Of a stretch of DNA of 64,000 bases, positions 36,410 to 48,756 are shown piece by piece. The notes beneath the pieces are model-generated. The model was not told the DNA's origin. It saw nothing but the letters and a program-made list of their open reading frames with translations, and made no database searches. Each line of letters opens with the position of its first letter. The stretch's first letter is position 1. Origin of the DNA: Halictus rubicundus (Eukaryota; Arthropoda; Insecta; Hymenoptera; Halictidae); the NCBI RefSeq assembly GCF_050948215.1, contig NC_135153.1, forward strand, positions 10,630,058 through 10,694,057, read 5' to 3'. Both the position numbers and the translations under genes were made by a program.

Positions 36410-38142
36410 TTTTCAGTTTATATTTTAACCACTTTCACGTTCGTCAGAAGCCTGATTTCGCGCATCCTTCCTCTTTAAAGTGCACCCTATCGTTAGTAAC
36501 TACGAAAACAGGGTACCCTTATACTTTCCGCCAACAGTTCAGCTAACCAAGTTTCCTGTCAAAATTGTTCTACTTATCGTGGTAATCGTCCTCCTACACG
36601 GCAAGGACAAAGAGATAATACAAATCGCATATTTATTAAGCGACTTGCGCATTACTAATGCTCTAACTGACGCCTGTTATCGGGCACGTAGTCGGAAACA
36701 TTTCGTATGTTTGATAACCGAGTCCACAGTCACTCGTAATAACAAGGTAACCCATTTTTAGGGAATCGCCATATTCATTCTATGTATGTACATAGATGCG
36801 AATATAATCATGGTATTTTTTCGTTTCTCATGTTATTTGCTTTGTTATTTTCATTCATGATCCATTTTTATTTATATTTTCCGTCATGAGACGTGACAAC
36901 CGATGTACAGTTTAGTTACAAAAATAAACTGTACTTTTTCATTTATTATATCAAATATAGAATTTGCATTTTATCTTGCGTAACACTTCTCCATCCCACT
37001 CTTGTCTCCTGAAAGATGCTATGAAAAACAGCATTCTCACCTATGATCGAGATCCTGTGACCGTAGACTACAGCGCCACGATTGCAAAAACAAAAATCTG
37101 CAATTCAAACAAAAGATGGGATACGGAAGTAGATATTTACATATGTAGATATTTACTCGTTTTAACGCCTGGATCACTTTCTTGTTTACACTTTTATACA
37201 TATATAAAGTTATTTAACATATATAGAGTGAATGATAGGAACGTGCACTAAGACTTTTGTTATTGTTTCAGTTTTACAATTTCAATATTTAATAAACTGA
37301 ACCTTAAGGATAATTCATAATAAATTGATACAGGCAGAGAGTAAATGAGTCCAGGCTAAAAAGTTGATGCAGGTTCTGTTCCAGGCTAACAAGATGATGC
37401 AGGATCTGTTCCAGGCTAAAAAGATGATGCAGAAAAGTGGGGACAGTAAAATCCCGAGTGTGAGCACTCTCATTTCGTGTGGTAACATAACAAGAGCAAA
37501 TTACATGTAACAATATGTAACGAACAAACGAGATTACCGTTCTCTACCATGTTGTATTTCAAATATTGCCGCGCTTTCCACGTTTCCAATTTCCCGCGTA
37601 CACTTTCTTTATTCAAAAGACCAATGTGAAGAACAGAGATGTCAACTTGCAGAAGGGGCACTACTGTCTTTTTATAGGTCGAATATTTCAGAATTAGAAA
37701 TAGCAAAAATTTCGACAGGAGTTTCGTCTCTCTACAACTGCATCTCTTTATCATAGGATATACGAATTAATGTTTAAAATCTATAACAATTAGCATAAAG
37801 TGAGCTGAAGTGAACGCTACCTCGAGTTCGCTATAGAAACGAAACCTTTTAATTCCTCTTTTCATGAAGGCTGTGCGATCGTGTGCAATTTCTGCTCGCA
37901 GCCTTGGTTTTCGTAAATCAATGGTCCATTGATCGTAACTTCGTGCGATACGCCATTGCGTTCAAATAAACGGTAAGGTCACTGTTTTATCTGGTCAAGT
38001 GCTTGTTACGCAGTACGCCAATGTGTTTGCGCCCGTGATTCAGCAAAACGATAATTACATTCTGTAATTCGCCGGTAACTGTTGCAGGAAAGATACATTC
38101 AGCTAGTGTTCATCGTTCCGATCGGTTGCGAATCCTCTGACG
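36410..38142. other. Divergent intergenic region between FHIP and Sod1
   Basis: 1.7 kb containing both promoters. A 30-bp tandem repeat lies at 37353-37436. No coding sequence supported. Confidence 0.5.
37353..37436. repeat. 30-bp tandem repeat, about 2.8 copies
   Basis: Unit CCAGGCTAAAAAGTTGATGC followed by AGGTTCTGTT, repeated with a few substitutions (AAG/CAA, TTGATG/ATGATG). Lies about 700 bp upstream of Sod1. Confidence 0.85.
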
Positions 38143-39096
38143 ATGGTTAAAGCCGTGTGCGTTCTTCAAGGCGATGCCAAAGGCACCCTATTCTTCGAAC
38201 AAGCGGTAAGCAATTGTTCGTGAATGTTCGATGTGTATTTTACCGTTTTATCCATTTTATAATCTATATCCATAATATATAATTGTTATATAGGATAATT
38301 CATGTGCAGTGAAGGTCACCGGCTCGGTTAGCGGCTTGCAAAAAGGGCTACATGGTTTTCATATTCACGAATTCGGTGATAATACTAACGGTATGCTTCA
38401 TTTATATAATGCGCGTTTCTTTATAGAAATGTAGTCGAACAATTCTAAATGTGGTAATTGAATAAAACACGTATTTGCATAGATTCAAGAATCAATTACA
38501 TGCGTGACATAAAAGTTGCTTAATTTAGAGGTCAACAGATCATGACCCTCTGACTCTGACTTTGAGAGTCCTTGAATCTGTTTGAGTATTGTTTTTTAAA
38601 TTAATTTGTTTGACATGTACATGCATCATGTTAATTGTTTTAACAAATGAAGCTGACTGCTTTCAAAATTGTTCTGTTTTCGAAATTGTATTAAAATTCA
38701 ACAGGATGTACTAGCGCCGGCCCTCACTTTAATCCATTGGGAAAAGAACATGGTGGACCCCAGGCAGATGTCCGTCATGTTGGAGATTTAGGAAATGTTG
38801 AAGCCGGAGCCGATGGTGTTGCCAATGTTAACATTACTGATAAGTTGATCCAGCTTAAAGGAGAATACAGCATAATTGGCAGGACTCTTGTGGTAAGATG
38901 ATACATTAAAGTCAGAAAGGCTTTTATCAATCAATTTTATTTTGTATGCATTTACGTATATCCATTGTTTCTTTCTTTGTAACAGGTCCATGCTGATCCA
39001 GATGATCTTGGCAAAGGTGGTCACGAATTATCAAAAACCACAGGAAATGCTGGTGCTCGCCTTGCTTGTGGTGTGGTAGGCATTGCCAAAGCCTAA
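38143..39096 (+). CDS. Sod1: Cytosolic Cu/Zn superoxide dismutase
   Basis: Four coding exons: 38143-38205, 38294-38390, 38705-38892, 38986-39096; 459 nt, 152 aa, phases consistent. It dismutates superoxide to hydrogen peroxide and oxygen as a homodimer. The Cu/Zn signature GFHIHEFGDNTNGCTSAGPH is complete. The Cu and Zn ligands correspond to the His pair in HIHEFG, the His residues in GPHFNPLGKEHGG and VRHVGD, the Asp of GDLGN, and the His of LVVHADPDDLGKGGHELSK. The disulphide cysteines (GCTSAG, RLACGV) and the electrostatic-guidance Arg before LACG are present. There is no signal peptide, so this is the intracellular form. AATAAA lies at 39250-39255. Length is normal for SOD1. Confidence 0.98.
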
Positions 39097-40449
39097 ATCT
39101 ACATATTCTGATACAATAATGAAATGAACGTACCCATTAGGCGTTTGCAGTTAAAGTATGAGTTCAAATATCATTCCTAATTTCCTGTAATAGGAGTCTG
39201 TTATGTATCTTATGTATCTTATGATCTTTGGTACACTGATGTTGACAACAATAAAATATATAATATAATTTATTTCTAAATTGTTATACAATATCTTTTC
39301 AAACATACTTCCTTAAGTACTAAGGCTGCTCGATGAATTACTCGAATATTATTAAATTTATTTTAAAAACCAATATTGATATACTGTAAAAGATAATACC
39401 CTATGAAATAAACAAATGCGTTTCATATCTTTTACATGACTTCACAGAATATAATCATTATCCCATGATAATTATATCTTACGTTTGAGATAACCTTCTT
39501 TACAATAATGCTATTTAATACTATCGTCATTTTTTCAAGGTCAATATTTATTTTGGACATAATAAATTGTATAGAAAATATCGCGTGTTCTTAATTTAGT
39601 CTTTCAAATACTGCGGCCAAAAATTTCGTCATACATTCATATATATTTGGTTATTAACTATCATTAATATAAACGTATAAATAAACGTGTGCGTATTATG
39701 TCACCGTAGGTGACTGGCGTACTTCTACATCTCATCTGTGATATTGGTTCCACAATATTAGTTCCGAGCGATACGGTAGGATGTGACACAAAAATGGTAA
39801 GGGGACTCTAGACAGAGTGGACTCTGACTCTAGATGACTCTAGAGCCCCGCGGAGGTGAGACAAAAAAATACATTGGGTAATTGGTCTACTTCTGTACCT
39901 CGTCTGTGGCGTGAGCACTCTGATTTCCTCTCTACTCTCTTCTTTCTGCTTTCGCTATTTTCAACACTAGATGGCGCCACGGCGTACATCGTCCGCTCTA
40001 TTTTACATGAGAAAAATATAAATAATTATTAATCATTTTTGTTACCTGCCGTTTCACAGCATTAATATAGGGAACAATAACAAACAATTCAGTTCAATAC
40101 GATAATATTTTATTTATAATATTTTACTTTTTTATTGTGACGTGTTTATCGTTGTTGCATTCGTAGTCGTTCGGTTAAGTAGCCGAATATTAATTTAATG
40201 AAAGAGAAAAGAAAACTCTGGATTAACCAAGGATTATTTTCTCTGCAGTCGTAACAGCAATTTCATACGGAAAGGCGTTCTAATTGTCTTGCACACTTAA
40301 GGTTATGTTTGCCTTATCTTAAAGTGTACATATTGTCCATTTATTTTCAGTATAATCCTTGTAATAGCCGGGATATTGTTTTGTTAACAATATATAGATT
40401 ACGGCAGTATGCGCGAAATGATTGCTTAAATAGAAAACTGTTGACGAAG
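39097..40449. other. Intergenic, Sod1 to Pex10
   Basis: Sod1 3' flank with AATAAA at 39250, then AT-rich sequence. An imperfect direct repeat of about 38 bp occurs (GTGACTGGCGTACTTCTACA at about 39710, GGTAATTGGTCTACTTCTGT at about 39877). The last few hundred bases should contain the Pex10 promoter. Confidence 0.4.
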
Positions 40450-41448
40450 ATGGAGGTGAGACATCATAGAAAATTGAAATGTGCGAGCGAGGCAGAAATT
40501 TTGCGATCGCATCAGAGAGACGATGATTTTATTAAACACTTGCGAGAAAAGGTCATCGATCTTTTACAAATCGTGGGAAGGCGAACGGGTACTTTGCCCT
40601 TTATCCAATCGGATGTACCGTTTAAATTGCTTTACTTCTTCTTTACATCGGGAATGGGAAACCAAACATTAGGCGAAGAGTACACAGGAATTGTACAAGC
40701 CGACTTAGAAGCCCGCAAAGTCCCATCGCTGTTTGTACGTAGCGATCGCGTAGATGTGAAACACATTATTGTATTATTATTAATTTTTGGCATTTGCTTC
40801 TTATACAGGCAAGACTAGTATCAGTCATTTTAGAATGCTTCGGAGAGAAAGCATTGTTAAAAATACTAAGGAGACTACAGTCTAAAATTAATCATCCTCA
40901 CAGCGAACTGACTCCTGCTGCTGTTACATTTTTAAATGTACTCGTAGCAAAACTATCTAGTATGATCCCTATTTTTATATTAATTCACAAGGGACTTTTT
41001 TATGTGTATGGTCGATACTATAGTTTGGGAAAAAGAGTAACAGGGATCGATTATGCTAAGGTAACAAGCGTAAAAGACATTTCTTTTCGAAATCCAATTT
41101 GTCCGCTCTGTACAATTTTGTTTTGAATTCAATTAGGTATACGGACGTCGTCCAACCGATAGTATCAGCTGGGGATTAAGATTACTGGGAATCGCTACAT
41201 TGGCGCAATGCGCGTTGAAAATTTGGCAGGACAACGACAACAGAAATTATATCGAGAAACCTATCGCGACCGACGAAAAGAGCAAAACTTGTCAATTATG
41301 TCTGGAGAAAGCACCGACAACAGCTACCCCCTGTGGTCATATGTTTTGTTGGTTTTGCATCGCAGACTGGTTAAACTCCAAATCGCAATGCCCTATGTGC
41401 AGAGAGTACGTGAAATCTTCCAGAATCGTACGTGTGTTGAATTTGTAG
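40450..41448 (+). CDS. Pex10: Peroxin-10, RING-type E3 ligase of the peroxisomal import machinery
   Basis: Three coding exons: 40450-40734, 40809-41060, 41137-41448; 849 nt, 282 aa, phases consistent. With Pex2 and Pex12 it forms the membrane E3 complex that ubiquitinates the import receptor Pex5 for recycling. The family N-terminal block (TLGEEYTGIVQADLEARKVP) is present, then hydrophobic membrane helices, a KRVTGIDY motif as in human PEX10 (KRLTGITY), and a C-terminal C3HC4 RING (CQLCLEK...PCGHMFCWFCIADWL...CPMCRE). Upstream codons stay in frame to about 40309 but contain no ATG, so the start at 40450 is the first possible. Confidence 0.95.
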
Positions 41449-42292
41449 TTTTCCAGGAATTCGGTAGCTTCCTTTTTATTGAGATAAGTAACGAATCAAG
41501 GGTGAAATGATCTACTAGAATTATTTTCGTACACTGTAACATTCTTATAATTCTCCTTAAAATTCTAATTACTACGCATCTGTGCTAGCGTTAATTTCAT
41601 ACAGACGGTAGTAAAAAGTATACATATATGTACGTGATAAATATAAAGAAAGAACAAGTGAACACACACCTATTTACATACATATATACATGTAAATATA
41701 TATATATATATAAATATATATACATATACATATACATATAATATATATACAAAAATATCAAATTTTTATTCATATCGAGCGTACAACACGCTTTATCTTG
41801 TATAACAATGTGTTATTCACATAAACGATAATGTACAATTGTTTCATTCTCATTGAATAGCGTTCTTATAAAATTCTGAATTGAATCAAGGAATCAACAA
41901 CAACGAACCGATGATCGCGGGGAAACCAATGATGTTTATAGTCACAACGATGTGCGTTGAACGGAAAGGATTCCTACTTTTTCGGCAAAATTACCGAGTA
42001 GCTGGCCGAAGCCGCTCGATTCGGAGTTATCTTTCATTCGAAATCCGACAGTATGGCTGTAAGCGTTATAAAATATTCTTCTTAAACACTGTAACTTTTC
42101 CCTGCGAGATCTAAAACGAGAAACGTAACATAAATGTAGGATTCGTGTTCGTATTGGTATTCAAGAAAGAAAAAATCGAAAATAATCTTTCTCGTTGATA
42201 GACTAGCGGACCTTTATGCAGATTTAAATTTTCCATTTGAATGAAAATTCAATTGTATAAAAGTGCACAAAGTTCCACGATCTACTCATTAC
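41449..42292. other. Convergent intergenic region with TA microsatellite
   Basis: 3' flanks of Pex10 and Mtmr14. Alternating T/A and TATACA-type repeats lie at about 41670-41750. Nothing coding. Confidence 0.5.
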
Positions 42293-44532
42293 TCACTGTG
42301 CCAACGACGAGCACGCCTCGTCCTCGATGATCGTGGTACTCGATTCTTGGGACGCGTGTCCTGTACAAGTTTCGCAAAGTGGTTTGCAAGCTAAACCAGA
42401 AGACGTTAGTCCATCTGTGACGGGAGCATTGGCAGTCGTGGAACCACGCAAACTGCCGGTCCCTGATATCATCTGCCAGGAACCACCAGACGACGAAGAT
42501 TCGTTTCGTTGTCGAAGACGTCCGGGAACAGGAACTGCTACGGGAGAAGTTCTATTTGGAGGAAGAGGGGACCGTGATCCATGAGCGATGCCTTCCTTGT
42601 TCGGCGATGGATAAAAAGACCATGGTACAACGTTCCTGAAAAAATCAAACAATCATGTTAGGATGAGTATATTGAGACAGTTTTAGAGAATCAATCGGAC
42701 TCGGAGAATTCTCAACGAACCCATTGCTATGACAATCGTCTTGACTATCCGTGGAAGCACAGTGAAACACCGCTGGTGGATTATTATCTTGACTATCCCT
42801 GCTGTTCTGACTAACAGAGCTACACCAACTATTCAGACTTAAGTTGGAGCTGACCGAGCTCAGCGTTACTACCGATTCACTATCGAACATAACATTGTCT
42901 AACTGCGAGTCACTGTCGTTGCGTAGAACAGTATGTCTGGACCTATTGTGGCGCGGATGAATACTGAACTCTTCGTCGTGGATGTGCTTCAGAAAGTAAA
43001 AGCAGAAGAAAAATATCTCTTCTCCTTTGCTCAGTCGGTCCTCCAAGTCGTGACCGAATAACATCCAGTCGTATGCTATTGTGTAGTAAAGAATTTGATA
43101 GGCATTCAGCGATGTGTGTATTGCACCGTCAGCCCATAAACTTATCCTTAACAACGAAATAAATAACGGTGTGCGATCCCATCCTGAAAATGGTAAAACA
43201 ACTGGTTAGTTCTAGTTGAAGCAGAACCCTGTTTATTAGTTATACAGAAGGAAACAACCTACCGGAAATACAATGTATCAGTATTCCATTGCTACTATCG
43301 CTCAAGTATCTTAATATCAGTTTTAAATAATTTTGAGTTAGCTTGACTAGATCCCAGACTTGGTATTGTTCCCAATTGATCCGTAACTGAGTAGAAATTG
43401 TATCTTCAGGCACTCCAATCTGCGCATCTACGTGAGTCTGAGACCAATCGAACACTAAACCCTTAGCCAGATAATCGTTCTCTCTAAACTCCCTGAAGAA
43501 TTCACATCCAGGATATGGCAGTGAAATTAGGGTGAAATCCGAGTACCTCTTCTCTTTGTCTACTTTCTCGGAGGAAGTCACACTGTGTAGAAAAAAGAAA
43601 TAAAATTAGAGTTGTTCACTCGACTGACAAGAAGTAAACGTAAACGGGATGATTTTCTTACTTCATTCCAAATTTAACTTTTTTCTTCTCGACCATGAAA
43701 TCGATGATAGTCCCCACGTTAAGTGTTTTCAGGAGTTTGATATCTTGATGTCTAACTTTATCGAACAATTGCCAGTCGCTAAGTACAGAGTCACCACCTC
43801 GTGCTTCGTCTACTTGTTGTTGAATAGAGACTACTCCTTCGCTACCGGCAAACAAATAATCTAGCCCGGATCTACCATAAATTTCAGGACCGCCGGACAA
43901 TGTAGCCGATCTACAAACGTGTCTTCCTTTATACAATATTACTGGCAGTGGAAATCTTGAACGACACCTGGCGAATCTTGCACTCTTTATCAATTCCTTT
44001 AATTTATTCGGGTCGTACATGCTTTCGTATATAGTTTCTGTTGTCCGTGGCAGTGGTGGTGGCGTGTCGCACATATTTGGATTTCTATACTTCTCATATT
44101 CTAGAATGACAAGGTGGCTAGGATAATGCGCACTGAGATCACCTCCATTATTGTTTATTATAGAGTGAGTATAATCCAAGTCAGTGAGTAGCAGACATCT
44201 TTGCATAATTGCTTGGCTCTGAAACAATAATATCCTTTATACTTGTAAAAATATGGTATACATGTATCGTTCGTCCATGAAAAGAAGGCACATAGCAGGA
44301 CATAAATCCCTACAAGCTTTCATGCGGCTTCTTTTCGCGGAAGAATGATAGAGAAACAATAAAGATTAATCTATCGATATAATCAAACATGTTTGCTCTT
44401 AATTGTTTCTCTACCGTTAATTATCCATTAGAAAAAGTAAATTACCGTACTATCCGCATCCTTAGCTCGATAAGTGTTCTTTGAGAAGTATATAAGAAGT
44501 TTTTGTAAATCTTGAATAGTAATTTCTGTCAT
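42293..44532 (-). CDS. Mtmr14: Myotubularin-related protein 14 / egg-derived tyrosine phosphatase-like phosphoinositide phosphatase
   Basis: Five coding exons, 5' to 3' on minus: 44532-44446, 44218-43662, 43582-43263, 43183-42721, 42635-42293; 1770 nt, 589 aa, phases consistent. MTMR14 (fly EDTP) removes the 3-phosphate from PI3P and PI(3,5)P2 and restrains autophagy. The catalytic CX5R loop is HCISGWDRTPLFISLL; it is intact but is split by intron 3 after the Ser codon. Other family blocks are CRSRFPLPVILYKGRHVCRS, SDWQLFDKVRHQDIKLLKTL and FFREFRENDYLAKGL. The C-terminal third is Ser-rich and probably disordered, ending in a Cys-containing tail. The last donor (42720-42719, GTTCGT) was picked because it restores frame and pairs with a CTAAC branch site about 25 nt before the acceptor; its exact position is less certain. 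A small hairpin lies in intron 1. Confidence 0.92.
44274..44341. repeat. Short hairpin in Mtmr14 intron 1
   Basis: TCCATGAAAAGAAGG at left and CGGCTTCTTTTCGCGGA at right form imperfect arms within 68 bp. The GAAAAGAAG core recalls the MITE at 4682-4851, though kinship is uncertain. Confidence 0.45.
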
Positions 44533-47500
44533 GATTGCAATAAATTTCCACAGCTTACTATATCGAAAACTTAACTAATAGCCAACGTTTCTTTCAGGGA
44601 GGTCCTAAATTTCTGTAGTTTTCATGGAAATGCCTACGAAGCATCAACCGTGGTCAATGTCTTGCATACGAAAGGAATGGCACAAACACTGTATTTAAAT
44701 TAAACTGCAGAACATCACAGCTTAACATCTGTTAAATTCTATTTTCCACAAGTTGCTTTTAAGCGTAGACAACAGAATATTTAATACAAAACACGGTAAG
44801 GTTATAGGTATTTCAGAACACTTTTCAATATCGATCGAACAGCAAAACTCTTGCGTAAAACAATTTTATCTTATTCTCGACGCATCGAATGAAACATACT
44901 AAAGAAATAAAGTACCGATAAACGAGTAATTTGCAACCGCATACTGTTTTGATAGCACCATACTTGAAAGAGTAAATAAATGTTGCTTTCAATTCTTATT
45001 TAATGCTAATAAACTCACGCTCAAGTAGAATAATAAATAAAGCTGTTATAATTTAGTACGACGATGGTAAAACTTCCGCTTGACTCTTCCTTGTGAAATT
45101 TCATGGGATGTGAGAAACCAATTTGAAAAGAAAAAGAAAACTTGTCCGCTGGACGTTTGAGCAATAACCTTCAGGTCAACGGTTACGGTATGACAACCTG
45201 GTTCAAGTCATGCACGCCGCTTTCATTGTTATGTTATGAACACATGAGAGCCACGTCTGAAGAAATTCGTAAGAGTTCTATCGGACGATGATCGACCGTG
45301 AAATCGGAGAGTTTCTTGCGGTAGATATCCATGTCTATCTCATCGCACGCCGATGTGAACGATAATCCAACGGGATAACCTAGACATCACTCCCGAGAAA
45401 ATAGATCTTCCGTTGCACGCGGTAATTCGAATCTGTCCCAAACACACTGTCATCCTCTTTCCCCTCGTTGCACAGGTCCCAACGAGTGTTTACGCCATGA
45501 AATCTGTTATGTCTGTTTATCAACGTTTCCGCGTCGTGCTCTAAAGGTCGCCTCCCGTTTAAAGGACAGTGGTGTCTCGTGTCCCTCTTCTTGAATCTCT
45601 CGTTGGCCGTTGGTGCTTCGTCGCGACCTGCACACCACGTCCACGGTTTTCGGTGGTTGTTTCTCAGCCACGCGGTCACGAACACGGCTCAATAATCTCT
45701 CGGACACGAGCCGAACAACTATCCACTTCCTTTTTCTTCTCTCCCGTAATGCTGCACCAGCAGAACGCGTTGTACCAGTTGCCTGCCAGGACGAAAGTAC
45801 GGAGTGAAACGCGGCGTAGAAAGATAACCTATTTTTGCAATGTGGAGAACGCGTGCTTCGCTCCGATGGTATCGCGAGATTTTCGCGACATTCAAGAAAC
45901 GCGTCGGTGCAACGTTTTTACATCGCCGCACCGATTCGAATGCGGGAAATTCGTTGAAATATTATTCCGAACAATTTGCGGATATTTTTGCCGATTTTTC
46001 TTCTTTATTGTAGAGCGAGCAATGAAATAAGAATTAGTATTTAGAAAATTATGAATTACCTATGCATGTATTTTGCCATACAGACGCGTTAGAGCAAAAT
46101 TGCGAAGTGTCCGTATCAGGAATATAGCGTACGCATCGATTTCGTTAGTTTGTCAAGAATGTACGGGGTACTTCAGACCTCTTCGCCTAACGAAGAGCAC
46201 GTTTGCAAGTGCGAAACGTCGCGTGAGACAATACTCCCGGGAATCTATTTTAGGTTTCTCATATTTTTTCGCATTCCCTCGTGCACAGCTCGAAATCGCA
46301 GTACGCTGCGATAAAAATATTTCGGACGATATCACGGCTCTTCCTATGCTGCAACATACTTTCGCCGCTAATACCTGTTAATTTTTTAAATATTCGATGA
46401 TCAACCGTCTCGAGAAGTCGATAATATTTTTGCAAACTATAGCTCGTCGATATTTAAAAATCGTTCCTTGCTTCCATTTTTCATTACTGGAATAGAATAA
46501 TTAATTTGTCCGAGTTTATGAAATTATTGTCGTAGATATAGTTCGAATTGAAATCCGACAAATTTCAATGTTTTTCTCGTCGAGGAAAACTGGAGCGAAA
46601 ATTTTGTTTTCGACTAAGAAAATAAAATTTGTTTCGCAAGAGTCGAAGTATTGCCAGTGATCCTCAAGGCCAACGATTGCTTGGCTTCTACGGCTAAGGG
46701 GTTAAATCAGTAGCAATCCTGTGCAATTGTTCTTGTAAAAGATTGAGGTTGAGGAAAAATTAGGAATGCGATCTTTATTATACAAGCATCAAGGAATGTT
46801 CATGTATTTTTCTTTAGTTTTACAAAATGGCTGAAATCTTGTTCGTAGTGCAGCACCGATTTGCCGACTCTTTCCCCGATGGTGTTGATTAGGTTTCAAA
46901 TTTCAACTGGAAAAAGAAACACTTGGAAGTTGTACGCTTTCATTTGTCATTCTGCAAAAGTCAGAAGAATGTTCTATTAGTCGTTCCTAGTTCCTTGGGA
47001 AATGCTACGCGGAAATGAAAAAACTAACAAAATAGAAAAGAGAGATGCAAAAGTATGATCGTTCGAGTTATTGACGCGGGAAAGAACGCGATGCGGCGAA
47101 GTTTGGCGGATGTGCGTGCAGATGGCGCTGATTTGCCGACGATCCCTCCAGTTCCAGGGCGCAGGCGAGGCGCATGCGCGGCTCGTGGGGGTATTTCTGG
47201 ACAAACGATCCAGTGGAATTGGAACGGGAACGGTCGTGAACCGGGACTGGCGCAAGTACGAGCACGAGCACGAGCATGAGAGGTGGCACGAGTCGCAAGA
47301 TGGCGAGTACGCGATGAAACGGTGCTGCGTCGTCGATGGATCATTGTGTATTTTCTTCGGACAGGCTGTCCGTTCTGTGTGATAATCGCGTTGATATGGG
47401 GCCGGGCCGGTTTTTGCGAGTGCCGCGTGCTGATATACGAGTCGAACGCGGTTGGTGATTACCGTGATCGGCGTGTAAAAGCTATTCGATTCGTCTTGGT

Positions 47501-47605
47501 TCACGGGGCGAAGCTGCTGGCCATCGAACGAACACAGGGCACCGGGGTAAACGCGCGCGCGCGCGTGCGTGCGTGTGCTTACCGTGTACTGTGTATGCGC
47601 GCGTG

Positions 47606-47637
<32 letters not shown>

Positions 47638-47719
47638 TGTGTGCTGTTGTTGTTGTTGTGTGTAGTAGCGCGCGCGCGCGTGTGCTGCGCGCACCCTCGG
47701 GTGAAAGTAAACAAACGGT
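44533..47719. other. Intergenic, Mtmr14 to coiled-coil gene; GC-rich, promoter-like right half
   Basis: AT-rich at the Mtmr14 side, then GC- and CpG-rich from about 45.1 kb. Many long frames appear on both strands from about 45.4 to 47.7 kb, as expected for GC-rich non-coding DNA; none shows a family. A perfect GCGCATGCGC lies at 47170-47179. The last 170 bp hold alternating GC/GT and a CT run. Confidence 0.5.
47551..47684. repeat. Simple-repeat cluster just upstream of the coiled-coil start codon
   Basis: Alternating CG/GT at 47551-47578, (CT)13 at 47606-47631, a TTG run at about 47645-47658 and alternating GC at 47668-47684. These are purine-pyrimidine alternations and GAGA-type repeats in the probable promoter or 5' UTR. 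Confidence 0.8.
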
Positions 47720-47949
47720 ATGAGCACGGTACTGGGAAGTGTCGGTGATCCGGCCGGTCTCCTGGATCCCGACGTCGAGACCATCCTCGAGGAGAAGAAT
47801 CAACTGATCAGCCGACAATATGCGGAGATCGAGAGGCTGCAACGGGAGCTCAACGAGGTCATCGGCGAGCGGGACGCGTTGCTCTGCGAGGTGTCCAAAT
47901 TCAAATTCGAACGCGAGATGACCGATCTAAAACGCCTTCACGATGACAG
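47720..47949 (+). CDS. First coding exon of an unidentified coiled-coil protein (partial)
   Basis: An ATG opens 76 codons plus two bases, ending at a GTATTT donor (GAC AG|gt). The encoded segment is a clean heptad-type coiled coil (ETILEEKNQLISRQYAEIER, then LQRELNEVIGERDALLCEVS, then KFKFEREMTDLKRLHDD). Codon use and composition look coding, in contrast to the surrounding GC-rich noise. I do not recognise the family. No second exon was found in the remaining 16 kb, so the gene should continue past the window through a very long intron containing the mariner and hAT elements. It could instead be a differently structured transcript; RNA evidence would settle this. Confidence 0.6.
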
Positions 47950-48320
47950 GTATTTAGACATATCGATATACACATGTATAATACATGTATGTACACGCTC
48001 GAGCATGCCTATCCGTACCTCGCCCACGTTCCACGCGTTCCAGAAGGTTTGCGAGTACATTCGAATTTGACTGGACAGTTATGCTTTTACGTAGAATCGA
48101 ATTCTAGCAAGAATTCTCTTCTTACCATTCTCATAACATGATTCGAGTACTACTTGCGAAACGATACAACTACGTTTTCGAAAGTTGGAAACCAACTTGC
48201 ATCAGACGAGTATTCGCAGCGGCGATATTTATAGAAACATTTCGAATTTTTACGCGAACTCGTAAGTTCGTATCGTTAATTCTATCCCTACCAATCGACC
48301 GAGTCGACTCCAAAACTAAT

Positions 48321-48494
48321 AGGTAAAGGGACCTAATTACTGTGGGGGTATCAATTACTATAACTACATTAATTATTTTTCAAGCATATACAGTGACTCC
48401 AACTAATATTCGTACGCTCTTAAAAATCGCATAACTTTGTCAATATTGGACTATACTACTTGAATTTTTTTGAGAAGTTAGAACAATTGGATCA

Positions 48495-48549
<55 letters not shown>

Positions 48550-48617
48550 ACTGATTTTTATGAAAAAAATTTAATATCTCTTTTTCAATAGTCGCTCAGT
48601 AATTGGGTCCTTTATCC
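48321..48617. mobile_element. MITE with a second MITE nested inside
   Basis: Outer ends AGGTAAAGGGACCTAATTAC and, reverse complement, GGATAAAGGACCCAATTACT match the intact copy at 49326-49520. The centre is interrupted by 48391-48490 (CAGTGACTCC...GACTATACTACTTGAATTTT...GAACAATTGGATCA), which belongs to the family at 23766-24073. A (TA)n run follows at about 48497-48540. Confidence 0.7.
48497..48540. repeat. (TA)n microsatellite
   Basis: More than 20 TA dinucleotides at the inner edge of the nested MITE. Confidence 0.95.
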
Positions 48618-48712
48618 TATGACATTCACAAAACTTGTTTTTTTGGTCGTAATATTTTTCGAATGCAGCGCTACTCCGAACTGTCGAGTGCGACTGTCAG
48701 CTCAATGACGGT

Positions 48713-48756
48713 GTTGACGAAAAAACGTTGACGCCACGTTGACGCAAACGTTGACG
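48713..48756. repeat. GTTGACG repeat cluster
   Basis: Four copies of GTTGACG at 48713, 48727, 48738 and 48750, spaced 11-14 bp. Confidence 0.8.

Noticed and set aside
40309..40449. Longer N-terminus for Pex10
   Set aside because: The frame is open but contains no ATG before 40450.
45380..47842. Many long overlapping frames on both strands (up to about 245 codons)
   Set aside because: GC-rich DNA with few stop codons; the frames overlap on both strands, contain Arg/Ser-rich simple translations of microsatellites and show no family. Only the 47720-47949 exon has coding character.
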